Notes: a model not told the origin generated them from the letters alone. Shown: positions 1-7,254, counted from the first letter of the stretch. The stretch is 9,629 nucleotides of DNA from Herminiimonas sp. (GCA_014377155.1 JACMQD010000204.1:1-9629), one strand, 5' to 3'. Numbers and translations are program-made.

Positions 1-21
1 ATCGGGCGCGAAATCAAACAT
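1..21 (-). CDS. Start of an unidentified gene, cut by the window edge
   Basis: An ATG at 21-19 opens a minus-strand frame of seven codons (M F D F A P D) that continues beyond the window. A strong Shine-Dalgarno CAGGAG at 34-29 sits seven bases upstream, and this is the main reason to call a real start. The gene lies downstream of copB on the same strand, but the terminator at 201-240 separates them, so it probably has its own promoter within 22-200. Too little is visible to suggest a product. Confidence 0.55.
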
Positions 22-200
22 GGTCAGTCTCCTGTTAAGCGAATTTGCCAGGAGTGGCAGGGAACGCAATTTGGTTAAATCTCCCCGGCCTGTCTGGAGA
101 ATGCTCGGTAGGCCAATCCGTTGATACAGTGTCGCAGTCCGCCGGCTCATGGGATGAGCGAGCAAAGCACTAATCTCATTCGTGTGCAAATACTTCGGAC
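22..200 (-). other. Intergenic leader of the edge gene
   Basis: This stretch lies between the copAB terminator and the partial gene at 1-21. No ORF of note is seen on either strand. It should hold the promoter of the edge gene, but I see no -35/-10 pair good enough to name. Confidence 0.4.
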
Positions 201-240
201 AACAAAAAACCCGTTCAGGCATGCGCGCTAGAACGGGTCT
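201..240 (-). terminator. Rho-independent terminator of the copper operon
   Basis: Read on the minus strand, ACCCGTTC (238-231) pairs perfectly with GAACGGGT (216-209) across a 14-base GC-rich loop, and a run of T residues follows directly (from 208 downward). Two or three further A-T/G-T pairs can extend the stem. It lies about 140 bp beyond the copB stop and before the next minus-strand start, as expected for the end of the copAB transcript. Confidence 0.8.
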
Positions 241-288
241 GGTAAGGGCCGCTTTAGCTGAATTTATAATGCGCCCGCAAGTTGAAAC

Positions 289-366
289 TTAAATCGGCGC
301 CACGCATAAAGAATACGATAATCCCGAGGTGCTGTCAAAAATTTCAAGCTTGATTATCGGCTTCAT
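289..366 (-). CDS. Tiny ORF or gene remnant after copB (25 codons)
   Basis: Eleven bases after the copB stop, an AGGTAGGAATC leader precedes an ATG at 366-364 that opens 25 codons ending in TAA at 291-289. The peptide begins MKPIIKLEIF and ends LCVAPI. The Lys-rich start with a hydrophobic stretch looks like a decayed Sec signal peptide. In cupriavidus-type copper operons a small secreted cupredoxin (CopI-like) or CopC often follows, and such proteins begin MK-IIKL, so this could be the stub of a lost gene. An overlapping frame (334-254) reads like the end of another protein (GADLSFNLRAHYKFS). It could equally be a meaningless ORF with a chance ribosome site. Confidence 0.25.
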   Translation of the reverse strand: MKPIIKLEIFDSTSGLSYSLCVAPI

Positions 367-377
367 GATTCCTACCT

Positions 378-1568
378 TTAAAACCAGATCCGAACGCCGC
401 CGATCACACGCGTTTCGCCCGTGGCCTGACCCGACTCGTTTGCATACCGCGCCGTTGCACCAAATTTGCGGTTGTACACGACGCCGACGTAGGGCGCGAA
501 CTTGCGCGAGAACTCATAGCGCAGACGCAGTCCTGCTTCCACGTCCGACAGGCCCGAACCAATACCTCGCGCGGGGTCGTTCTTACCATAGAGGCTTACC
601 TTGACGTTGGGTTGGAGGATCAGTCGCTGAGTCAGCAACAAATCGTATTCTGGTTCAAAGCGCAAGGCTGTACGTCCGCTTTGGCCGACATAGACGGTTG
701 CCTGTACGTCGAACCAGTAAGGTGCGAGTCCTTGAACGCCAAGTGCGGCCCAAGTGCGTTTAGGACCGTCGCCAAAATCATGTCGGACGCCGGCCTGCAC
801 GCCCCAGTACGGCGCGATTGCATGGTCCCAAAGCGCCTCGGTTCGAGTTGCGCCCAGCTTGCCATTGCTCCTTTCGCCATCAACCTTGATCCACAGTTTG
901 TCTAGATCGCCGCCCACCCATCCCTGGGCGTCGAGTGTCTGCCCATGGCTGCGACTGCTTCTGAACATCTCCAGCCTATCGAGAAGTAACTGGGCGTGGA
1001 TCGCGTCGTCGGCCATTTCCATGCCTGGCATGTGCCCCAGTGTCAGTCCATCAGCGTAACTGTCCGGGTCGCGCGCACCTGGCGGGGCAGCACCGCCTTG
1101 CATCGACTTGGTCATCTTACCCATGTCCATTGCAGGTTCGTTGGCCATGCCTCCCGTCATTCCATTTTCCATGCCCTGCATCTGACCGGTCGTCCCTTCC
1201 ATCTTGCTATGGTCCATGCCCTGCATTTGACCAGCCGGCATGCCTTCCATCTTTCCGTGGTCCATGCCCTGCATCTGACCGGCTGGCATGCGGTTCACCT
1301 TGCCTTGGTCCGTTACGCCGCGCTGGCTCTTGACGTCCTTACCCTTGGAATGGATCGCTGATTTTTTTACGCCGTGCCGTTTTTGCGCTTTTGTTTTATT
1401 GATTGTCGTCGTGGGCGGATCCATCTTCATACCCGGCATTGATTTCATGTCGCCCGCCATGTCAGATTGCGCCCAACTTGCAATCGGCAAAAGGCACGCC
1501 ATCGCCAGACCTGGCGCCCAGGACTGCGGGGTTGTGCGTGCAAAGCGCAATTTCAAAGGGCGCGTCAC
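378..1568 (-). CDS. copB: Copper resistance outer-membrane protein CopB (PcoB family)
   Basis: CopB/PcoB is an outer-membrane protein that works with the oxidase CopA in periplasmic copper resistance. It binds or sequesters copper and is thought to span the outer membrane as a beta-barrel. The 396-aa product has a signal peptide (about residues 1-34, ending ASWAQ). A Met/His-rich, probably disordered region follows (37-185), including tandem repeats at 94-140. The conserved PcoB barrel domain covers about 187-396, from the AIHAQLLLDRLE segment to a C-terminal aromatic (GGVRIWF), as expected for BAM-assembled barrels. The start is GTG at 1568, embedded in GTGA that overlaps the copA stop, so the two genes are translationally coupled. 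Family assignment is confident. The exact copper stoichiometry and the role of the repeats are inference. Confidence 0.93.
   Translation of the reverse strand: MTRPLKLRFARTTPQSWAPGLAMACLLPIASWAQSDMAGDMKSMPGMKMDPPTTTINKTKAQKRHGVKKSAIHSKGKDVKSQRGVTDQGKVNRMPAGQMQGMDHGKMEGMPAGQMQGMDHSKMEGTTGQMQGMENGMTGGMANEPAMDMGKMTKSMQGGAAPPGARDPDSYADGLTLGHMPGMEMADDAIHAQLLLDRLEMFRSSRSHGQTLDAQGWVGGDLDKLWIKVDGERSNGKLGATRTEALWDHAIAPYWGVQAGVRHDFGDGPKRTWAALGVQGLAPYWFDVQATVYVGQSGRTALRFEPEYDLLLTQRLILQPNVKVSLYGKNDPARGIGSGLSDVEAGLRLRYEFSRKFAPYVGVVYNRKFGATARYANESGQATGETRVIGGVRIWF
1149..1289 (-). repeat. Tandem Met-rich repeats inside copB
   Basis: CopB residues 94-109 and 110-125 are two nearly identical 16-residue units (MPAGQMQGMDHGKMEG and the same with S for G at position 12). 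A third, more diverged unit follows (TTGQMQGMENGMTGG, 126-140). At DNA level these are 48-bp tandem copies. Each unit supplies several Met and one His or Asn, a plausible Cu(I)-binding module. The repeat number could change by recombination or slippage. Confidence 0.85.
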
Positions 1569-3397
1569 GATACCACCACCTTTCTGAACATGCCGGCTGC
1601 CATGTGATACAGCAAGTGACAGTGGTAAGCCCAGTCGCCCCGGGCGTCTGCATTGACCAGGTAGGTAATGCGCTGTGCTGGCTGAACCATGATCGTGTGC
1701 TTACGCACCTGAAACTGGCCACTTGGACTTTCCATCTCGCTCCACATGCCATGTAGATGTATCGGGTGGGGCATCATGGTGTCGTTGACCAAGACGATAC
1801 GTAACCGCTCGCCATATCTGAAATGCAGGGGCTTTGAATCGGAGAATTTCTGGCCGTCGAATGACCACATGTAGCGCTCCATGCTGCCGGTCAGGTGCAA
1901 TTCGATTTCCCTGTCCGGCGCACGCGGATCGAGTGCGCCACCGATCGTATGGAGATCGGCATAGGTCAGCACCCGGCGCCCGTTTTCCCGCAACCCAATC
2001 CCGGGATCGTTGATATTGGTACGTGGCATGTCCACATGCATGTCCGAGCCCGGACCGTACTCCGTCTTTGCATGGTTGGCTTTTGCCATCGGCGCCATCG
2101 CTGTTGGGTCCTGCATATCGGGCGATTTTGCCGGGGCGGTACTTTGCATGCCCGGCATGGCGCCTGCGCCCATTCCCGGCATTGGCATACCGCCGTGATC
2201 GTGTCCGCCACTCATGTCGCCGCCCATGGCCATCGAACCCATCATGTCGATCATGGAAAGCCATTGCGGCTTGTCTGCCGCCGGTACCTCGGCCCGTAGT
2301 TCCGGACGCGGTGTTAACGTGCCGCGCGCATAGCCTGCGCGGTCGATCGACTGGGCAAAGACCGTGTAGGCGCGCTCGTCCGTCGGCTCCACGATGACGT
2401 CGTAGATTTCGGCTGTGGCGATCCTGAATTCGTCGACAGTGACCGGTTCCACATCCTGGCCATCGGCTGCGACAACCGTCATTTTTAGACCTGGGATGCG
2501 TACATCGAATATGCTTTGCGATGAGCCGTTAATGACTCGCAACTTGATTTTTTCGCCTTTGTTAAAGACGCCCGTCCAGTTACCGTCAGGCGAGGCACCA
2601 TTCATCAGATAGGTGTAGTGATATCCGGTCAAGTCCGACAAATCGGTCGGATTCATCCGCATCGTGTTCCACATCTTGCGCTTGGCAAGTGCTTGCTGCA
2701 CGCCAATCGCAGCAGCATCACGTGCGAACGCCGTGGCGGTGGGTTGGTTGTAATTGTAATAATCGCTCATCTTTTTTAGGTTCGCGAGAACAACCTCTGG
2801 ATTGTCGTCTGACCAATCCGACAGCATGACGACGTAATCCCGAGCAGTTGGATGGCGCTCTCCACCGCTCGGCTCAACCACGATCGGTCCATACAGACCC
2901 GTTTGTTCCTGGAAACCGGAATGGCTGTGATACCAATAGGTGCCGCTCTGCCTGACGTCAAAACGGTACGTGAACGTCTCGCCGGGTGCGATGCCTTTGA
3001 AACTCACCCCGGGAACGCCGTCCATCCCGAATGGCAAAAGTATGCCGTGCCAGTGGATGGATGTCGCAACCGGTAATTGATTGGCAACCCGCAGCGTTAC
3101 CGTACTGCCTTCACGCCATCGCAGTAATGGTGCAGGGACGGCGCCGTTCACTGCTGTGGCAATGCTGCGCTTGCCGCTGAAATTTACAGCGGTTTCTGCA
3201 ACGGTGAGACTGAAGTCTGTCCCGGACATGACATTGCGCTTCTCTGGCGCATCAACGGCCAACGCCAGAGATGGCAAAAGATCTAGTCCGGTCAGTACGC
3301 CTGCGGCTGCAAAGCCGGTGACAAATCGACGGCGCGATGGAGACGCGGGCGAACATCCTCCACTGCTAACGAGTGGTAGCTTGAAACTGTTATGCAT
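1565..3397 (-). CDS. copA: Multicopper oxidase CopA (PcoA family), Tat-exported
   Basis: CopA is a periplasmic multicopper oxidase that oxidises Cu(I) to the less toxic Cu(II) and binds extra copper. The 610-aa product carries a twin-arginine signal (SRRRFV at 21-26, then a hydrophobic run to about 47). All four copper-ligand motifs are intact: HWHG at 115-118, HSH at 157-159, HPIHLHG at 544-550 and HCHLLYHM at 592-599, so both the type 1 and trinuclear sites should form. A Met/His-rich region typical of CopA/PcoA lies at about 382-455 (MIDMMGSMAMGGDM and following). The start is set at ATG 3397, preceded by AGGAA nine bases upstream. A longer frame opening at 3457 lacks such a site and would bury the Tat signal. 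It overlaps copB by four bases and lies 138 bp after the CzcI-like gene. The length is normal for the family. Confidence 0.96.
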   Translation of the reverse strand: MHNSFKLPLVSSGGCSPASPSRRRFVTGFAAAGVLTGLDLLPSLALAVDAPEKRNVMSGTDFSLTVAETAVNFSGKRSIATAVNGAVPAPLLRWREGSTVTLRVANQLPVATSIHWHGILLPFGMDGVPGVSFKGIAPGETFTYRFDVRQSGTYWYHSHSGFQEQTGLYGPIVVEPSGGERHPTARDYVVMLSDWSDDNPEVVLANLKKMSDYYNYNQPTATAFARDAAAIGVQQALAKRKMWNTMRMNPTDLSDLTGYHYTYLMNGASPDGNWTGVFNKGEKIKLRVINGSSQSIFDVRIPGLKMTVVAADGQDVEPVTVDEFRIATAEIYDVIVEPTDERAYTVFAQSIDRAGYARGTLTPRPELRAEVPAADKPQWLSMIDMMGSMAMGGDMSGGHDHGGMPMPGMGAGAMPGMQSTAPAKSPDMQDPTAMAPMAKANHAKTEYGPGSDMHVDMPRTNINDPGIGLRENGRRVLTYADLHTIGGALDPRAPDREIELHLTGSMERYMWSFDGQKFSDSKPLHFRYGERLRIVLVNDTMMPHPIHLHGMWSEMESPSGQFQVRKHTIMVQPAQRITYLVNADARGDWAYHCHLLYHMAAGMFRKVVVS

Positions 3398-3535
3398 GAT
3401 GATTTCCTGACATGGCATGCCGTCGGCACCTACAGGGAAGCAAGCGTCACGACACACGAATATGGAATGTCCGATTGATCCATGGCGGGCAACTACCCAT
3501 GCAGTGCCAGCGGACCAAAAGGCGCAAGCGCTCTG

Positions 3536-3958
3536 CTAGCTAGTCATGATCCGAGGTGGCCGCTTAGGGCTTTCAAGGAATACGGAGATAAGATTGTCGG
3601 CTTCAGGAATTACGAAAGTCGGAAACTGCTCACGTGCCGGCACGGCTGCAAGAAAATCCGAGAAAATGATTGCTACATCACTACAGCACGGCGATTTGTG
3701 CAAATGATGTGCTTTGTGGCTACCTGCGGATAGCTGTTTTGAAACGGAAGAGTGCACTGCAGAACTGCCAAGGGGTTCATCCGCCGCTGTGTAACTGTGT
3801 TCTTCGTGCGCGTGCGGTGCATGGTCTGCCAGGTTAACGTTTCCCGAGACATGCGAACTCTGAATACCGTGGGGCTGACACTGAATCAGGCCAGATGCGG
3901 CAAAGCTTTGGAGAGGCACCAGGACTAAAAGAGCCCATATAACGAACCGGGAGAACAT
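3536..3958 (-). CDS. Secreted His/Cys-rich protein, CzcI/CopL-like
   Basis: This 140-aa product has a clear Sec signal peptide (residues 1-20, ending PLQSFA). A His-rich mature region follows (HAPHAHEEH at 46-54, HKAHHLHKSPCC at 81-92), with Cys at 27, 91 and 92. It ends in a short segment with a ESPKRPPR motif (129-136). The architecture resembles the small periplasmic proteins found as first genes of metal operons: CzcI, with its LLLPLQ signal and ERP-rich tail, and CopL, a Cys/His-rich protein needed for copper-induced copAB expression in Xanthomonas. I cannot decide between these without a search. Its position just upstream of copA suggests a copper-binding or copper-signalling role. No good Shine-Dalgarno precedes the ATG, but the promoter at 3994-4023 fits it well. 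Confidence 0.75.
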   Translation of the reverse strand: MFSRFVIWALLVLVPLQSFAASGLIQCQPHGIQSSHVSGNVNLADHAPHAHEEHSYTAADEPLGSSAVHSSVSKQLSAGSHKAHHLHKSPCCSDVAIIFSDFLAAVPAREQFPTFVIPEADNLISVFLESPKRPPRIMTS

Positions 3959-3993
3959 CGACGATATGTCTGTTATCTAATGGCAGTATCTGG

Positions 3994-4023
3994 AGGATAG
4001 GGAACCGGACGATTTGGTGTCAA
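3994..4023 (-). promoter_or_regulatory. Promoter of the copper gene group
   Basis: On the minus strand a perfect TTGACA (4023-4018) is followed after 18 bases by TATCCT (3999-3994), a 4/6 match to the -10 consensus. Transcription would start near 3986, about 28 bases before the ATG at 3958. The longer-than-ideal spacer and weak -10 fit an activated promoter, for example one driven by a CopR/CusR-type response regulator. That is inference, since no copRS genes are in the window. Confidence 0.5.
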
Positions 4024-4048
4024 GGACGGAGAGGCCGAGTTGGCACCA
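4015..4048. repeat. Inverted repeat in the divergent intergenic region
   Basis: TGGTGTCAA (4015-4023) and TTGGCACCA (4040-4048) form an inverted repeat with eight of nine positions matching and a 16-base spacer. The left arm overlaps the -35 box of the minus-strand copper promoter. It could be an operator for a metal-responsive regulator serving one or both divergent genes. It could also be chance, since arms of this size occur by accident. Confidence 0.35.
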
Positions 4049-4108
4049 TATGTGATGCAGCGCGCTTAACATCAATTTCGCTGTTGGTGCGCCCCGCTGA
4101 CGTGAACA

Positions 4109-4138
4109 GACGGTGTATGTGACCCGACTCTCTATAAT
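4109..4138 (+). promoter_or_regulatory. Candidate promoter of the 4206-4541 gene
   Basis: A perfect TATAAT lies at 4133-4138, about 67 bases before the ATG at 4206. The bases at the -35 distance (near 4109-4115) match the consensus poorly, so the promoter may need an activator. It faces away from the copper promoter. Confidence 0.4.
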
Positions 4139-4205
4139 TTTCCGAGATATCAATCAAACTTTGCCAGGCATTCTTGCCAAGCTCGCCTCTTGTAAAGGTT
4201 TCGCG

Positions 4206-4541
4206 ATGAAAAAGAGTTTAATTTTGTTGCTTCTGGCCATTGCCAGCAGCAGTGCGATTGCACATGAGAAAAATTTTAATTACACCCTAAAAGTTCGCAA
4301 CGGTTCGGACGTCCAGGTGGGTATCACATGCGACAACGGTGCAACCTATGACGCGGTTATAGCGGGCAGTACGCAAGCAATAACGTTTTCTTCAGGAGAA
4401 GAACTCAACCTTGACTGCGTCGCAGTTGGACCGGATGGCCAAACAATGGACCGCAAGCGCGTCCACGCGCATCACCGAAAACCTGTAGTTAGCTGGAACG
4501 TCCGCCATCAGCATGCCGCTCCTCAGTATTACCAACGCTGA
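4206..4541 (+). CDS. Small secreted protein with a His-rich tail, unknown
   Basis: This 111-aa protein is not one I recognise. It has a textbook Sec signal peptide (residues 1-19, cleavage after SSSAIA). The small mature domain has alternating beta-like pattern and a single Cys pair (C42 and C71) that could form a disulfide in the periplasm. The C-terminal part carries HAHH (87-90) and RHQH (100-103). The start is ATG 4206, seven bases after AAAGG. An upstream GTG in the same frame at 4113 would lie at the promoter and destroy the signal peptide. It stands alone between the copper genes and the TonB receptor operon, and diverges from the former. A metal-binding periplasmic role is inferred only from the His tail and the context. 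The first third is more A/T-rich than its neighbours. Confidence 0.75.
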   Translation: MKKSLILLLLAIASSSAIAHEKNFNYTLKVRNGSDVQVGITCDNGATYDAVIAGSTQAITFSSGEELNLDCVAVGPDGQTMDRKRVHAHHRKPVVSWNVRHQHAAPQYYQR

Positions 4542-4797
4542 AAACCACACCCAAGCGACAAAAAATTCCTGTTCAGATAAACGAGGAAATCGCAAAATTT
4601 GTGACGCTGCGACTGGCATCACAACCATACTGAACAAGTCTGGCGCAGCGGTTATCCACGGAATGACTGCGAACGGATCTGTCCACACTCGAGTTCTACA
4701 TAGCGACACTGATTAACGAGAGGCCGGATGTTGCCCTTGAAGCAAATGTTCAAAGGCATATCCTGATGCATGGCAGCGCCGTAATTCAGGGGTCAAC

Positions 4798-6786
4798 TTA
4801 GAATCTAGTCCTGACGCCAATCATCAACGTGCGTCCGGGTAACGGCGAAACATCTTTCAAAAGCGATGTCGAGAGTCGAATGTCTTGATTTAAGAGGTTT
4901 CTGGCAATGGCAAAATAGGTCAGGTCCATTGCACCGTATTTTTGTGTGTAACCGAGGTTTGCGTCGACTTGGGTGTAAGAGCGCGTTTGGCTAGACTCAA
5001 ACGCCGCAAGCCGATCCTGCTTCAACGCATGAATCAGCGATAGTCCGGCCCGAACCGGCCCCTGACGGTAGCCCAGGTCGGTACCGAAGCGGGTTGCTGG
5101 CTGCAACGGCAAGCTGCCGGCGTTATCCAACGTGCCTCGTGACATGTCCGCAAAACCCCGGGCCGATATACCTTCACCGCGCTGGTTGTAACTGACTTCG
5201 GCTTCCGCGCCGCGGATGGTGGCATACCCCTGACTAAAAATTCGTTCTCGAAATTCACCGCCCGGATTGCCGTCCGCATCAACCGTGTTGCCCGCCACCT
5301 GGCCGAACACAAAGTTTTTAACGCGGTTGTTGAAGACATTGCCTTTCCATCGGATCATGCCCGCGGTTTTTTGCAGACTCAGTTCGATGTTGCGCGACGT
5401 CTCTTTCACAAAATTCGGGTTACCGATATCGAAGGTGCCGGTTGCATCGTGTGGCCCGGCTGAATACAACTCGTCTGCTGCTGGTGCACGCTGCGCCACT
5501 GAAGCCGTTGCACCAAAGCCGTATCCCGGCATGAAGCTCCACAAGCCACCGACCGAATAGGAAAGAAGATGAAAGTCACGCTCCTGGCCACTGATAGGGC
5601 GTCGCTTTACCGATTCCATCCGGACACCTGCGTTCATGTGAACGGGGCCGAATTCACGTTCTTCGACCAGAAAGACGGCCACCGATGTCGAGCGCGTCAC
5701 CGGTACCGTATCGGGTCCGCCGGTGCCGGCGTTGAGCGCCGAGAAATTCGTGTTGTCGGTCTGGATGCCGAAGGTGCCGTGCCAGCCCATCATCGGTTTG
5801 TGCGTCAATTCCCAGCGTGACTCGAGGGAGCGGTTCTTGAAATTTGTCTGCGGCACGTCGCTCAGGTCAAGCTCGCTATGCTTGTAGTCGGTGTAGCCGA
5901 GCTTGAATTTGAACGTCTCGAATGCCGGTAGCGGGTTGTTGACCAGCGCATCGATGTCGTAGCGCATTTGCGACTGATCGATCTGGGACCCGGCCAGCGT
6001 TGGAATACCGTACTTGTTGTTCATGCTGGCTACGGACGCACCCAGGTGGCCCCAACTGTCGATATACGACGCACCAGCGCCGACACTGTCTGAATGCGTG
6101 AAAGACAACGGCAGCCGGCCATAGGCTGAGGTGGGGTCGTTCAGGATGCGATAACCCGGAATCTTGTAATCCTCTGCGCGGCGGGCGTTGGCATCGATAT
6201 GAAAACCGATCGGTCCTGCAGACGCATCGATTGACGCCGCGGCGCTTTTCGAGCGATCCGCCGTTCCATACTTTGCGTCGGCCTCGCCGGTTGGGTTTTT
6301 TTCCAGGACTGTCGGAATGCGATCATTGACCACATTGACCAGGCCGCCGATGGCGCCTGAACCATAGAGCAACGCTGCCGGACCCCGCAGGATTTCAATC
6401 TGCCTTGCCGTGGACGACTCGGTAGCGACCGCATGATCGTTCGACAGGCCCGAGACGTCCGAGACGCTCATCCCGTTCTGCAAAATTTTGACGCGCGAGC
6501 CCTCGAGACCACGAATGATCGGCCTGGATGCGCCGGCACCAAAGCCGGAGGTCGATACGCCTAGTTCGTGAGAAAGTGTTTCACCAAGGGAGCTTCCCTC
6601 CTTGTTACGCAGCTCGTCACCGGACAATACCTTGGCCGGTGTCAGGATCTGGTCTCCTTCACCTTGCCCGAAAGGCGTCGATGTGACGGTTACCGCGGGA
6701 AGGATTTTGTCGACGGTTTGTGCGTAGGACAGCGATGCAAGTGCGGACAGGACCGCGCTTGCCAATACAGTGCGTTGGACATGCAT
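4798..6786 (-). CDS. TonB-dependent outer-membrane receptor, ZnuD-like
   Basis: This is an outer-membrane active transporter that uses the TonB-ExbB-ExbD energy link, probably to import a metal ion or metal chelate. The 662-aa product has a signal peptide (1-22), a TonB-box-like segment (about 26-36, LPAVTVTS) and a plug domain (about 45-155). The plug includes RPIIRGLEGSRVKILQNG (88-105) and EILRGPAALLYGSGAIGG (131-148). The C-terminal barrel carries AGPHDATGTFDIGNPNF (443-459), NLLNQDIR (630-637) and LKDVSPLPGR (643-652), and ends in RTRF. These motifs are those of the ZnuD-like branch. The start is ATG 6786, preceded by GAGGAA. The open frame extends to 6999, but that stretch overlaps the upstream gene and gives no signal peptide. 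No His-rich surface loop like that of Neisseria ZnuD is seen, so zinc as substrate is uncertain. It probably forms an operon with the 115-aa gene, 79 bp upstream. Confidence 0.9.
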   Translation of the reverse strand: MHVQRTVLASAVLSALASLSYAQTVDKILPAVTVTSTPFGQGEGDQILTPAKVLSGDELRNKEGSSLGETLSHELGVSTSGFGAGASRPIIRGLEGSRVKILQNGMSVSDVSGLSNDHAVATESSTARQIEILRGPAALLYGSGAIGGLVNVVNDRIPTVLEKNPTGEADAKYGTADRSKSAAASIDASAGPIGFHIDANARRAEDYKIPGYRILNDPTSAYGRLPLSFTHSDSVGAGASYIDSWGHLGASVASMNNKYGIPTLAGSQIDQSQMRYDIDALVNNPLPAFETFKFKLGYTDYKHSELDLSDVPQTNFKNRSLESRWELTHKPMMGWHGTFGIQTDNTNFSALNAGTGGPDTVPVTRSTSVAVFLVEEREFGPVHMNAGVRMESVKRRPISGQERDFHLLSYSVGGLWSFMPGYGFGATASVAQRAPAADELYSAGPHDATGTFDIGNPNFVKETSRNIELSLQKTAGMIRWKGNVFNNRVKNFVFGQVAGNTVDADGNPGGEFRERIFSQGYATIRGAEAEVSYNQRGEGISARGFADMSRGTLDNAGSLPLQPATRFGTDLGYRQGPVRAGLSLIHALKQDRLAAFESSQTRSYTQVDANLGYTQKYGAMDLTYFAIARNLLNQDIRLSTSLLKDVSPLPGRTLMIGVRTRF

Positions 6787-6865
6787 GATGATTCCTCGAT
6801 AGACAGGGCGACAAGCGGCTGGTTGCCATAGGCAACAAGCCGACCAATGCGGCGACGAAGGAAAG

Positions 6866-7213
6866 TCAGGCAGGTGGTGCGCGGGAAGAGAAATGTGACG
6901 TATGCGGCGCTTGCCAGGAGGCGAAGGCAATCCAGAGCGCCAAGACATGGGTATTCGGTACGATCGGTACGACGAAGCATGGACTAGCGAGCGCAGCACT
7001 CACCGTGGCAGCTTCAAAGGCAACACACGAATGATTAACCTGGTCGCTCCAGTTGACTCCGAAGCCCGAAACCGACTGCGTTAGCGACTGGGGCGCCGAT
7101 CCGCCTGATCCGTGAACGACACGATGCTTAAGGCCCACCCACTGAGCGACAACCATCACCACGACCAGCAATATCGCGAGTGATTTGTTTTTTGAGAAAG
7201 GGTTAAGGTGCAT
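6866..7213 (-). CDS. Small signal-anchored protein paired with the TonB receptor
   Basis: The 115-aa product starts with a basic segment and one hydrophobic helix (about 11-28, LAILLVVVMVVAQWVG) that is either a signal peptide or a membrane anchor. GLKHRVVHG (27-35), HSCVAFEAA (61-69) and a second Cys at 79 follow, then an SRAPP tail (110-114). Small proteins with an HR..H motif, an H.C...A segment and a terminal ARAPP-like tail are, as I recall, common immediately upstream of ZnuD-like receptor genes in Burkholderiales; none has a function I can name. His and Cys residues could bind metal. No strong Shine-Dalgarno precedes the ATG at 7213. A TATACT -10-like box lies at 7250-7245 on the minus strand, without a good -35. 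Confidence 0.75.
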   Translation of the reverse strand: MHLNPFSKNKSLAILLVVVMVVAQWVGLKHRVVHGSGGSAPQSLTQSVSGFGVNWSDQVNHSCVAFEAATVSAALASPCFVVPIVPNTHVLALWIAFASWQAPHTSHFSSRAPPA

Positions 7214-7254
7214 GACGCGTTTGGAAAGCCATGTGCAGCTTCAGAGTATAGACC

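Noticed and set aside
996..1361. Plus-strand His-rich ORF opposite the copB Met repeats
   Set aside because: It is the complement of the Met-rich repeat codons (CAT opposite ATG), so the His richness is an artefact of the real gene on the other strand.
3398..3457. Longer N-terminus for CopA starting at 3457
   Set aside because: No ribosome site there, and it would place 20 extra residues before the Tat signal. ATG 3397 has AGGAA at the right distance.
4652..4659. TTATCCAC, resembling a DnaA box
   Set aside because: A single incomplete match without further boxes, an AT-rich unwinding region or replication genes does not indicate an origin.
4513..4716. A 67-codon plus-strand ORF after the secreted protein gene
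   Set aside because: It overlaps the end of the previous gene, has no ribosome site and no protein-like pattern.
6787..6999. Longer N-terminus for the TonB receptor starting at 6999
   Set aside because: It overlaps the 115-aa gene and replaces a normal signal peptide by an Arg/Pro-rich stretch. GAGGAA before 6786 decides the start.
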